This document shows, piece by piece, positions 36,158 through 44,236 of a stretch of 64,000 nt of DNA. How positions within the stretch are numbered: position 1 is the stretch's first letter; each line of letters opens with the position of its first letter. Source of the stretch: Gynuella sp050296195 (lineage in GTDB: Bacteria > Pseudomonadota > Gammaproteobacteria > Pseudomonadales > Natronospirillaceae); assembly GCF_050296195.1 (NCBI RefSeq), contig NZ_JBNKRB010000061.1, one strand, 5' to 3'. The notes below the pieces were generated by a model. That model was not told where the DNA came from and did not search any database. It worked only from the letters and a program-made list of their open reading frames with translations. The translations under genes were made by a program, and so were the position numbers.

Positions 36158-37108
36158 GTGAGTGAGCAAAAGACGATGACTTTTCAGAGTTTAATTCTGA
36201 CTCTGCAACAGTATTGGTCCGACCAGGGCTGCGTGATTCTTCAACCTCTGGATATGGAAGTGGGTGCTGGTACATCACATCCGGCGACCTTTCTCAGAGC
36301 ACTGGGGCCGGAGACCTGGAACTGTGCATATGTGCAACCCAGCCGGCGTCCGACAGATGGTCGTTACGGTGAAAACCCCAATCGTCTGCAACACTATTAC
36401 CAATATCAGGTCATCTTAAAACCAAGTCCATCCAATATTCAGGAGTTGTACCTGGGTAGCCTGAAAGCCATCGGTATTGATCCGGAAGTGCACGATATTC
36501 GTTTTGTTGAGGATAACTGGGAAAACCCAACGCTTGGTGCCTGGGGACTGGGTTGGGAGATTTGGCTGAACGGTATGGAGGTCACGCAGTTTACCTATTT
36601 CCAACAGGTCGGCGGCATTGAATGTTATCCCGTCACCGGTGAAATCACCTATGGTCTCGAACGATTGGCCATGTATGTACAGAATGTTGACTCGGTATAT
36701 GATCTGATCTGGACTGTCGGGCCGGATGGAAAACCGGTGACCTACGGTGATGTATACCATCAGAATGAAGTTGAACAGTCGACCTACAACTTTGAATATG
36801 CTGATGTCGAAATGTTGTTTGCCAATTTTGAAGCCTACGAAGCGATGGCGCAAAAACTGATTGCAGACAACCTGCCATTACCAGCATACGAACAAATCCT
36901 GAAAGCCGGTCATAGTTTTAATTTACTGGATGCCCGAAAAGCCATATCCGTCACTGAGCGCCAACGCTACATCCTTCGCATCAGAACGTTATCCCGGGCC
37001 GTTGCCAAAGGATATTTTGATTCCCGTCTGGCACTTGGATTTCCCATGGCAGAAGAAAGTATTCGTCAGGAAGTGATTGCTGCTGCGGTAAAGGAGAACA
37101 AAGAATGA
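36158..37108 (+). CDS. glyQ: Glycyl-tRNA synthetase alpha subunit
   Basis: 316 residues, GTG start at 36158 (an ATG at 36176 is an alternative). This is the catalytic aminoacylation subunit of the heterotetrameric bacterial enzyme. 'FQSLILTLQQYWSDQGCVILQPLDMEVGAGTSHPATFLRALGPE' is the canonical opening with class II motifs ('QPSRRPTDGRYGENPNRLQHYYQ'). The stop overlaps the glyS ATG by 4 bases. Confidence 0.98.
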   Translation: MSEQKTMTFQSLILTLQQYWSDQGCVILQPLDMEVGAGTSHPATFLRALGPETWNCAYVQPSRRPTDGRYGENPNRLQHYYQYQVILKPSPSNIQELYLGSLKAIGIDPEVHDIRFVEDNWENPTLGAWGLGWEIWLNGMEVTQFTYFQQVGGIECYPVTGEITYGLERLAMYVQNVDSVYDLIWTVGPDGKPVTYGDVYHQNEVEQSTYNFEYADVEMLFANFEAYEAMAQKLIADNLPLPAYEQILKAGHSFNLLDARKAISVTERQRYILRIRTLSRAVAKGYFDSRLALGFPMAEESIRQEVIAAAVKENKE

Positions 37109-39177
37109 GCCATACCGATTTTCTGATTGAACTGGGTACAGAAGAGCTGCCACCGAAGGCTCTCAAAGGTCTGGCAGATGCTTTTGTGGACATTTTTACT
37201 GAGCAGCTGGCGTCGGCCAACCTCAAACATGGCGAAGTGCACGGTTATGCTGCTCCCCGACGTCTTGCCATCTGGATTGAATCTTTGCAGCAGGCTCAGG
37301 CTGACGAAACCTTTGAACGTCGGGGCCCCGCCATTCAGGCCGCATTTGATGCCAATGGCAAACCAACCAAAGCGGCGCAGGGGTTTGCGGCAAGCTGTGG
37401 TGTAACGGTCGATCAACTCGAACAACTGAAAACCGATAAAGGCAGCTGGCTTGTCTTCAAGGGAATAAAAAAAGGTGTAACCGCTGAGACCTTGCTGCCT
37501 GATATTCTGGCAACGACCGTCGACAAATTACCGATTCCCAGACGTATGCGTTGGGGAGCCAGCCGGGTAGAGTTTGTGCGCCCGGTGCAGTGGTTGGTCA
37601 TGTTGCTTGGCAAAAAAGTGGTTCAGTGTGAGCTTCTCGGTGTCAGTTCTGGTAATACCTCCCGAGGTCACCGTTTTCATGCTCCTGACCCTCTGGAAAT
37701 AACCTCACCCCGGCAATACGCTGATATTTTGGAGAAACAGGGCAAGGTTATCGCAGACTTTGACCGTCGCCGTCGAATCATTGCTGAGCAGGCTCAGCTG
37801 GTGGCTCAAAAGCAGAATTTGCAGGTGATGATAGAGGATGACCTGTTGGATGAGGTCACCGCGCTCAATGAATGGCCAGTAGCCCTGTTGGGACGTTTTG
37901 AAGAGCGTTTTCTGGACGTTCCCGCTGAAGCACTGATCAGTTCTATGGCCGAACATCAGAAGTATTTTTACACCACAGACAGCCAGGGCGAGATACAACC
38001 GTACTTTGTATTCATTGCCAATTTGGAGTCAAAAGATTCCGCTCAGGTCATTGCAGGGAATGAAAAAGTCATTCGCCCCCGATTATCAGATGCAGCGTTC
38101 TTTTGGGAAACGGATAAAAAAACACCACTGGCAGAACGGATTACCAGACTGGATACCGTACTGTTTCAAAAAGAACTGGGTTCTATAGGTGATAAGTGCC
38201 GTCGATTGCAGAAAAGTACGGTCATGATTGCTGAGTTGTTGGGCAGTGATCAGAGTCTGGCAGTGCGAGCGGCACAGTTGGCCAAAGCCGATCTGGTCAC
38301 AGATATGGTGTTCGAATTCACTGAACTGCAGGGTATCGCCGGCAGCTACTATGCGCTCCATGATGGTGAGCATGAAGAAGTTGCGGCAGCGATGAAAGAG
38401 CAGTATCTGCCTGCAGGGGCGGGGGACCAACTACCTGTGACTGCCACCGGAACAGCACTGGCGTTGGCTGATAGACTGGATAACCTGAGTGGATTGTTTG
38501 GTATTGGTCAACCGCCGAGCGGCACAAAAGATCCTTTTGCATTGCGTCGTGCGGCTTTGGGGGTTTTACGGATATTGGTGGAAAAAGATCTGGATCTCGA
38601 TCTGGTGGTATTGTTAAACATTGCCTTACAGCAGCATAGCTTCAGTGAAGATCAAAAACAGTCCACCCGCCAACAGGTGTTGGATTACCTGCTTGACCGG
38701 TTCACAGCATGGTACGGTGATCAAGGTATCAATAATGTCATTGTTCAGGCTGTTCGGTTTAACAATATCAGCACCCCGGTTGATTTTGATCGCCGTGTTA
38801 AAGCTGTCGCCCATTTCAGTCAAAATGAAGCTGCTGAGGCGTTGGTGGCTGCCAATAAGCGGGTTAGTAATCTACTGAGCAAGTCTGCCGAAGGCGCGGT
38901 ATCACAACAGGTCGATCAATCACTGTTGTCAGAAAGTGCAGAAGTGGCCTTGTATGAAAAAATTATTGGGATTCGCAAAGTAGTGGAGCCCTTGTTCGTC
39001 AAAGGTCTATATACTGAAGTGCTGGCTGAGCTTGCTGGCCTTCGGGAGACGGTAGATGCCTTTTTTGACCAGGTAATGGTTATGGCAGACGACATGGCTG
39101 TGCGAAATAACCGTCTGGCGCTATTGGCGCAGCTGCGGGCTTTGTTCCTGGAAGTGGCTGATATCTCTGTTCTATAA
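37105..39177 (+). CDS. glyS: Glycyl-tRNA synthetase beta subunit
   Basis: 690 residues, standard size. It starts 'DFLIELGTEELPPKALKGLADAF' and contains 'MRWGASRVEFVRPVQWLVMLLG' and the HD-like/anticodon-side region 'YYALHDGEHEEVAAAMKEQYLP'. It pairs with GlyQ to bind and charge tRNA-Gly. It is followed by 277 bp holding two inverted-repeat structures. Confidence 0.97.
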   Translation: MSHTDFLIELGTEELPPKALKGLADAFVDIFTEQLASANLKHGEVHGYAAPRRLAIWIESLQQAQADETFERRGPAIQAAFDANGKPTKAAQGFAASCGVTVDQLEQLKTDKGSWLVFKGIKKGVTAETLLPDILATTVDKLPIPRRMRWGASRVEFVRPVQWLVMLLGKKVVQCELLGVSSGNTSRGHRFHAPDPLEITSPRQYADILEKQGKVIADFDRRRRIIAEQAQLVAQKQNLQVMIEDDLLDEVTALNEWPVALLGRFEERFLDVPAEALISSMAEHQKYFYTTDSQGEIQPYFVFIANLESKDSAQVIAGNEKVIRPRLSDAAFFWETDKKTPLAERITRLDTVLFQKELGSIGDKCRRLQKSTVMIAELLGSDQSLAVRAAQLAKADLVTDMVFEFTELQGIAGSYYALHDGEHEEVAAAMKEQYLPAGAGDQLPVTATGTALALADRLDNLSGLFGIGQPPSGTKDPFALRRAALGVLRILVEKDLDLDLVVLLNIALQQHSFSEDQKQSTRQQVLDYLLDRFTAWYGDQGINNVIVQAVRFNNISTPVDFDRRVKAVAHFSQNEAAEALVAANKRVSNLLSKSAEGAVSQQVDQSLLSESAEVALYEKIIGIRKVVEPLFVKGLYTEVLAELAGLRETVDAFFDQVMVMADDMAVRNNRLALLAQLRALFLEVADISVL

Positions 39178-39186
39178 GGTCATTCG

Positions 39187-39235
39187 GCTGATTCACTTAT
39201 TCTTAGCCCTGCAGGAAAGAGTGTAGTGAATCAGC
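39187..39235 (+). terminator. Stem-loop after glyS
   Basis: gctgattcact (39187-39197) and agtgaatcagc (39225-39235) are perfect 11-bp arms around 27 bases, ten bases after the glyS stop. There is no T-run, so it could be a processed 3' end or part of a repeat, not a classical terminator. Confidence 0.5.
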
Positions 39236-39275
39236 GCCGTTGGATCTTTGGGGCGGAATCCAGTTAATCTAGGGG

Positions 39276-39408
39276 CCCCTGAAAAATAGGAATAGTTTTG
39301 ATGCAGGCGAGGAAGCACTACTCGCAACACCGCAATTTACAGGCGTAAATGAGGATGTGAGAAGGGTGCTGACAATGTCCTGCGCGAAAATAGGCCACTT
39401 TTCAGAGG
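39276..39408. repeat. REP/MITE-like dispersed-type element
   Basis: cccctgaaaa at the left end and ttttcagagg at the right end are inverted (9 of 10). Internal hairpins are gcgag/ctcgc (39308-39326) and atttac/gtaaat (near 39335-39350). This looks like a short non-coding palindromic element with a folded RNA or cruciform, of the kind scattered through marine gammaproteobacterial genomes. No second copy exists in this window. Confidence 0.45.
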
Positions 39409-39454
39409 TTTCCTAGCCGTATAAACCAAGACTGACTAGTATTAAGGATCTTCA

Positions 39455-40189
39455 ATGGCCTGGTTGCTTGCAGCTATCAGAACGACCATTTTCATTTTTT
39501 TTCTGTATGCCCCGTTCACCATATTTTGGGCGACCCTGTCTGTTCTGGTTGCCTGGATGATTCCCAAACGGTTTCGTTACTATTTTGTTATTTATGTCTG
39601 GACCAGCGTTATGGTGTTCTTTATGCGCTGGGTGGTTGGTATTCGTTATCGAATAGTTGGTAGAGAAAATATCCCTGCTAAAGGCGTGATTGCCTGTAAC
39701 CATCAGAGTACGTGGGAAACTTATTTTCTGCAGACTCTGTTTTATCCGCAAACACAGGTGATAAAAAAGTCTTTGCTTAAGATTCCATTTTTTGGATGGG
39801 CATTTGCGCTACTTAATCCTATTGCCATAAACCGTTCTGATCGGCGTAGCGCCATGCAGCAGGTCATTGAACAAGGGACCCGCCATTTTCAGGAAGACAA
39901 TACATACGTGCTGATTTTTCCAGAAGGCACCCGCTACGATGTTCAAAAACTGGGAAAATTTACCAGAGGTGGTGCGGTATTGGCGAAGGCTGCGGGCGTT
40001 CCTTTTATTCCGGTAGCACAAAATGCCGGCTACTGTTGGATCAACAAACGATATGTCAAATTTCCCGGATTGGTTACGGTGGAAATTTTGCCTCCGATTG
40101 ATATGTCGAATATGACCTCCGAACAGGCTACCAATCTTGCTCACGCTCAAATCCAGTCGGCACTGGAACGGGCTCCGGTTCCCAGATGA
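39455..40189 (+). CDS. plsC: 1-acyl-sn-glycerol-3-phosphate acyltransferase (PlsC-like)
   Basis: 244 residues with an N-terminal membrane segment. The acyltransferase block I is 'CNHQSTWETYFLQ' (an Hx4E form instead of the usual Hx4D), block II is 'NPIAINRSDRRSAMQQ', and block III is 'LIFPEGTRYD'. It acylates lysophosphatidate in phospholipid synthesis, or another lysophospholipid. A PlsC-like gene next to glyS is known from Pseudomonas origins. The stop overlaps the following XRE-regulator ATG by 4 bases. Confidence 0.88.
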   Translation: MAWLLAAIRTTIFIFFLYAPFTIFWATLSVLVAWMIPKRFRYYFVIYVWTSVMVFFMRWVVGIRYRIVGRENIPAKGVIACNHQSTWETYFLQTLFYPQTQVIKKSLLKIPFFGWAFALLNPIAINRSDRRSAMQQVIEQGTRHFQEDNTYVLIFPEGTRYDVQKLGKFTRGGAVLAKAAGVPFIPVAQNAGYCWINKRYVKFPGLVTVEILPPIDMSNMTSEQATNLAHAQIQSALERAPVPR

Positions 40190-40608
40190 ATTCGTTTGCC
40201 CAGCGTCTGAAAAAATTGATCGGTGAACGTACGGTCAGTGCATTTGCCAGGCAAGTGGGAATGAATGAAAGCCTGATTCGAAAATACCTGTCTGGTTCCG
40301 AGCCATCAATCAGTAAAGCTGCGCAAATCGCTGATAAAACCAATTCCTCGTTATATTGGCTGGCAACCGGACTGGGCAGCCAGGCAGATACAATTGATCA
40401 GGTGGATGACAAGGTATTGCAAAGCGCATTGTCGATTGTCCAGGAGGTTGCCCGTAATCGTGAGGTGCCTATGGACAACCCCAAACTGATAAAACTTGTT
40501 TTTGTTCTCTATCAGAATCTCTATATTCGTCGTCAGAGTGATGGCTTCATTGATCTCCGTAAAGCTGCGGTGATGGCGCGCCGTATGGCTAACGAGGAAA
40601 ATCTTTGA
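40186..40608 (+). CDS. XRE-family DNA-binding protein
   Basis: 140 residues. The N-terminal helix-turn-helix 'RTVSAFARQVGMNESLIRKYLSGSEPSISKAAQIADKTNSSLYWLATG' (residues ~14-61) resembles phage CI/C2-type repressors. The C-terminal ~75 residues are helical, with no protease-type (LexA/CI) domain. It is translationally coupled (ATGA) to the PlsC-like gene, which is odd for a repressor of this type and suggests a role linked to membrane lipids. The target is unknown. Confidence 0.8.
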   Translation: MNSFAQRLKKLIGERTVSAFARQVGMNESLIRKYLSGSEPSISKAAQIADKTNSSLYWLATGLGSQADTIDQVDDKVLQSALSIVQEVARNREVPMDNPKLIKLVFVLYQNLYIRRQSDGFIDLRKAAVMARRMANEENL

Positions 40609-40696
40609 TATCGGCCAGAACGACTATTCAGACCGTATTCAGTCCTTCCTTCTAAAATGTCGGTATTCGCTGTTTTACAGTATCGAGGTTAGCGAT

Positions 40697-41218
40697 ATGA
40701 CGTTTATTAGAATAACCGGACCAGTCTGTGTCGCTCTGATGTTGGCAGCAACGCCAACGATTGCAAGTGCCGACAGCTATATTACGAAAGCCAGGGTTGT
40801 TGATAGCACTCCTATTTATGAGTCCATCAGGCATCGTAAACCCATAGAAGTCTGTCACTACAATGACGAGGGTTATCACCATCACCGCCAAAGCAGTGTG
40901 ACGGGTGCAGTCGTTGGCAGCGTGATAGGAGCTGCAATTGGCAGCCAGGTTATCAGTTCTCATCATGATGATAAGGTTGCTGGCACTATCTTTGGTGGTG
41001 CCGTTGGTGCGGCGATTGGCAGTCAGGCGGGGGTGAAGCCTCAGCACCGACCACACCGGCAATGTCATACGGAATATGATGTCGATTATCGTGAAGAGTT
41101 GGTTGGTTATCGGGTGACCTACTTTTACCAGGGAAAAGAATATCAGACCCGTATGCAAAAACGCCCTGGTCGTTTTGTTCGTCTCAGGGTTGAAGTATCC
41201 TTGTTGGATGACTATTAA
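40697..41218 (+). CDS. Glycine-zipper 2TM envelope protein
   Basis: 173 residues with a signal peptide ('VCVALMLAATPTIASA'). A His-rich stretch leads into 'TGAVVGSVIGAAIGSQV' and 'AGTIFGGAVGAAIGSQAG', two glycine-zipper helices as in the 17-kDa surface antigen / SlyB-like family. The C-terminal beta part ('RQCHTEYDVDYREELVGYRVTYFYQGKEYQTRM') is typical of that family. Envelope-associated; no lipobox Cys at the signal end. SlyB-type proteins belong to PhoPQ regulons, and a PhoPQ-like pair follows 370 bp downstream. Confidence 0.83.
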   Translation: MTFIRITGPVCVALMLAATPTIASADSYITKARVVDSTPIYESIRHRKPIEVCHYNDEGYHHHRQSSVTGAVVGSVIGAAIGSQVISSHHDDKVAGTIFGGAVGAAIGSQAGVKPQHRPHRQCHTEYDVDYREELVGYRVTYFYQGKEYQTRMQKRPGRFVRLRVEVSLLDDY

Positions 41219-41289
41219 CCGGGCCCAAAATATCAGCCGGATTAGTAGCCGGCGACACGAGATGCTGTGTAATCGCAGCCGGGAAGTAT

Positions 41290-41583
41290 ATGAAAATGAA
41301 TAGAGTTTTGGTGTCGACAGTTTTGATAGTGACAACTGTCATGTCTTTACCAGTGTACGCTGATAACACAACATGCCCGGGAAAGGCGCTACCACTGAAA
41401 ACTGAAGATCAAATAATTACTATGATAACGTGTGAGTTGGGGGGAAAGGTCCTGCGGCTCAGCCAAATGACCGATCAGGCTGGTAACTTTGAAGCATTGT
41501 TACTGCTAAACGGTCGGGTCAGTACTGTTATTGTGGACACTGAAACTGGAACCATTGAACCATATCGAACAATAGGAGAGTGA
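41290..41583 (+). CDS. PepSY-like small exported protein
   Basis: 97 residues with a signal peptide ending near 'SLPVYA'. The C-terminal half 'GGKVLRLSQMTD..GNFEALLLLNGRVSTVIVDTETGTIEP' fits the strand-turn-strand pattern of PepSY domains. PepSY proteins often precede two-component systems, and here the stop is one base before the response-regulator ATG. The earlier half is not recognised. Suggested role: periplasmic modulator of the downstream sensor kinase or of a protease (inference). Confidence 0.6.
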   Translation: MKMNRVLVSTVLIVTTVMSLPVYADNTTCPGKALPLKTEDQIITMITCELGGKVLRLSQMTDQAGNFEALLLLNGRVSTVIVDTETGTIEPYRTIGE

Positions 41584-41584
41584 T

Positions 41585-42265
41585 ATGCGGGTACTCATTA
41601 TCGAAGATCACGAGCGTTTGGGTACGACACTTAAAGAAGTGCTGACCGACAAAGGATATGCAGTGGATTGGGTCAGTGATGGTGAAGCGGGTCTGTTTCA
41701 TGGTCAGGAATACGATTATGACGTCGCGGTGATCGACCTGGGTCTGCCAAAAATTGATGGTGTTGAAGTCATTAAACAACTGCGCAGTCAGGGAAAAACC
41801 TATCCCATTCTGATTTTAACTGCACGTGGCAATTGGCAGGATAAAGTTGTTGGCCTTGAAGCCGGAGCCGATGATTATTTGGTGAAACCGTTTGTTAACG
41901 AAGAACTGTTGGCCCGTTTGAATGCTTTACTGCGACGTTCCGCAGGAATGTCCTCTCCGGAAATTTCCATTGGTCCTATTCAACTCAACACGGCCAGAAA
42001 AGAGGTCAAAGTACATGGTCAGGTGGCAGAATTGACCTCTTATGAATACAACTGCCTTGAATACTTGGTATTGAACCGTGATAAGGTGATCTCCAAGTTG
42101 AAGTTGACGGAGCACTTGTATGATCAGGACTTTGATCGCGACAGTAATGTGATTGAAGTGTTTATCGGTCGTTTGCGCAAGAAAATTGATCCTGATAACG
42201 ATATTAAACCTATACTGACTGTCCGTGGGCAAGGTTACCGAATCAACGACGATCTATGCGTCTAA
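41585..42265 (+). CDS. PhoP-like OmpR-family response regulator
   Basis: 226 residues. The receiver domain has Glu7/Asp8, phospho-acceptor Asp51 ('VAVIDLGLP') and Lys in 'DDYLVKPFVNEEL'. 'ILTARGNWQDKVVGLEAGADDY' and the C-terminal 'TVRGQGYRI' are close to E. coli PhoP. The winged-helix domain covers ~125-224. It overlaps the kinase start by 10 bases. PhoP homologs respond to low Mg2+ or cationic peptides; whether this one does is inferred. Confidence 0.88.
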   Translation: MRVLIIEDHERLGTTLKEVLTDKGYAVDWVSDGEAGLFHGQEYDYDVAVIDLGLPKIDGVEVIKQLRSQGKTYPILILTARGNWQDKVVGLEAGADDYLVKPFVNEELLARLNALLRRSAGMSSPEISIGPIQLNTARKEVKVHGQVAELTSYEYNCLEYLVLNRDKVISKLKLTEHLYDQDFDRDSNVIEVFIGRLRKKIDPDNDIKPILTVRGQGYRINDDLCV

Positions 42266-43563
42266 ACTCCCTTCGTAGCCGGCTGCTGGTGGCAACACTG
42301 GCAGTGACCGTTACGTTTACTCCGTTGACCGGCTTTGCTTTGCATAAAGCCTTTCGCTCCAGCCTTGAGGCCGGTGTCAGCGAACAACTGCAATTACAGA
42401 TCTATAACCTGCTGGCTGAAGCCGTTCTAAAGGATAATCGTCTGGAAATTCCATTCTCGCTACGGGACGAGCGTCTTAACAATCCCCAAAGTGGTTTGTT
42501 TGCGTTTGCCAGTACGCAGCGCAAATTACAATGGAAATCAGGTTCCACCCGTTGGGGCAAGGAACTTGAAACATTTCTGGAGCTGCCATCGTTGGAGTCT
42601 GGGGCATCAGAAAGCGGTGAATGGCGGCTGGGAAAAGAAAAATACTTCTATCGACGCTTCCAGGTGGTTTGGGAAGATTCAGAACAGCAGGAAATTCCGA
42701 TTCAGTTTACCGTCATGCAAACGCAGGTGCCGTTTCAGGCCCAGTTGAAAACTTTTACCAAGTTGTTGCGGATCTGGTTACTTGCACTGGTGTTTGGACT
42801 GATCCTCGCCTGGATTGCCATTCTTCGTTGGGGATTACAGCCAATGCGAAGACTGGCTGTTGAATTGCGCCGAGTTGAGGCTGGCAAACAGCAGCAATTA
42901 TCGGGTGATTATCCCGATGAAATACAACCGATCACCTACAATCTGAACCGAGTGCTTGAGGCAGAACAGGATCAGCGGGAACGTTATCAGAAAACTCTGG
43001 CGGATCTGGCTCACAGTCTGAAGACTCCGCTGGCGGTCATGAAGGCGGCTCCCACTCATGAGGATTTGGTGGAGCAGGTCGAGAGAATGGACCAGATCAT
43101 TGGTTATCAGCTTAATCGAGCAGTGGTGAGTAAAAAAACCGGCTTTGTTGGTAAGCCCTGTTTACTGCTCGAAAATGCAGAGCGACTTACCAAAGCCCTG
43201 AGTCGGGTATATCCAGATGTTCACATCGATACTTCAGCAGTAAGACCGGATTATCAGATGCGGATGGATGAAAAAGATTTACTGGAGATTCTGGGTAACC
43301 TAATGGAAAACGCCTGCAAATACGGTCATGGCGAAGTGCGTTTGGTTGCTGCTGAAAATGAGTTTCGAATTGAGGACAATGGTCCGGGTATTTCTGAAAA
43401 TGAACGTTTACAGGTATTACAGCGCGGCGTGCGACTCGATTCTCTTCAACGGGGTCAGGGCATAGGAATGGCTGTCGTAGCCGATATTATCAGTAGTTAT
43501 GATTATGAATTGATCATAGATGACAGCGAATTGGGCGGAGCCAGTTTTATCGTCCGATATTGA
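42256..43563 (+). CDS. PhoQ-like sensor histidine kinase
   Basis: 435 residues: a membrane helix near 10-30, a periplasmic domain of ~135 residues, a second helix near 168-190, and a HAMP-like linker. The dimerisation box 'LADLAHSLKTPLAVMKAA' is the PhoQ-type H-box (SLKTPLAV). The ATPase domain has 'NLMENACKYG', 'EDNGPGIS' and 'GQGIGMAVVADII'. It is coupled to the PhoP-like regulator. The sensor loop lacks an obvious run of acidic residues like enterobacterial PhoQ, so the ligand may differ. Confidence 0.87.
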   Translation: MRLNSLRSRLLVATLAVTVTFTPLTGFALHKAFRSSLEAGVSEQLQLQIYNLLAEAVLKDNRLEIPFSLRDERLNNPQSGLFAFASTQRKLQWKSGSTRWGKELETFLELPSLESGASESGEWRLGKEKYFYRRFQVVWEDSEQQEIPIQFTVMQTQVPFQAQLKTFTKLLRIWLLALVFGLILAWIAILRWGLQPMRRLAVELRRVEAGKQQQLSGDYPDEIQPITYNLNRVLEAEQDQRERYQKTLADLAHSLKTPLAVMKAAPTHEDLVEQVERMDQIIGYQLNRAVVSKKTGFVGKPCLLLENAERLTKALSRVYPDVHIDTSAVRPDYQMRMDEKDLLEILGNLMENACKYGHGEVRLVAAENEFRIEDNGPGISENERLQVLQRGVRLDSLQRGQGIGMAVVADIISSYDYELIIDDSELGGASFIVRY

Positions 43564-44236
43564 TGTAACCAATAAATAATTGCCTTCCGTGGCAGTCGAA
43601 CCGGCGCTTGCTCGACCTGTCCATCCCCTCGCGCCAAACCGGTGCGATACTTGGAGCGTAAGCGCTCTCATTATCGTAGCAGCAAGTTGATAGATGCCCT
43701 GTTAGTTTCGGAAACATCTATCTGTACCACACCGTCGATGCAAATAACGTATTTGCATCTTTACCATTAACCGATATGTCGTTCCCTTTATATGTGTGCT
43801 GGGCTAAACCCTTGTTATCACACCATTCCTTTGCAGCATCAATTGTTAAGGCAACTTTGTATTTTTTCCAATCAGTCGTGAATGTATGAAAACCATATAC
43901 CACCTTAAAACCTTCCGTGATGTCATTCTCAAGCCGACAGTTATGGAGATTCCTCTAACGAGTGGTTGGTGATAGCATGGCACAGGTTTCTCGCGAGTCA
44001 TTTTGGGCCATGCCTGAGTTGTGAACGTTGGCAGGTGTATAGTTTATCTGAAAATTTTCAAAACCACTGGGACCAGACCAATTCGGTTCATGCCAGATCC
44101 CATTATAAAACCTGCTTATGGCCAGAGTGTGCGGCTGTGGCACTGAACAAAAGCTGAATCTACACTGACCGAATAACCCCAATAGAATAGCTGTGATAGT
44201 CATGATTAAGTTGAACAGAGCCGATTAGAACGAGCA
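43564..44236. other. 673-bp gap with an interrupted minus-strand frame
   Basis: No intact gene is convincing. It contains a minus-strand frame of 162 codons broken by one TAG (see the pseudogene entry). An inverted repeat gatagatg/catctatc (43689-43696 and 43715-43722) spans the end of that frame. No tRNA-like fold was found. Confidence 0.5.
43718..44203 (-). pseudogene. Possible interrupted gene of unknown function
   Basis: From the ATG at 44203 (MTITAILLGLFGQ, signal-peptide-like) a frame runs to TAG at 43957-43955, then continues without another stop to TAG at 43720-43718. The second half reads like a real protein ('DITEGFKVVYGFHTFTTDWKKYKVALTIDAAKEWCDNKGLAQHTYKG'). It could be a small exported protein with a recent nonsense change, or the upper half may be chance. 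No family recognised. Confidence 0.3.

Noticed and set aside
40652..41335. Minus-strand frame of 227 codons opposite the glycine-zipper gene
   Set aside because: Antisense shadow; the plus strand has a signal peptide and the zipper motifs, and the minus frame crosses two plus-strand genes.
43580..43680. Possible tRNA or structured RNA after the PhoQ-like gene
   Set aside because: Short GC-rich inverted segments are present but no cloverleaf or acceptor stem can be drawn.
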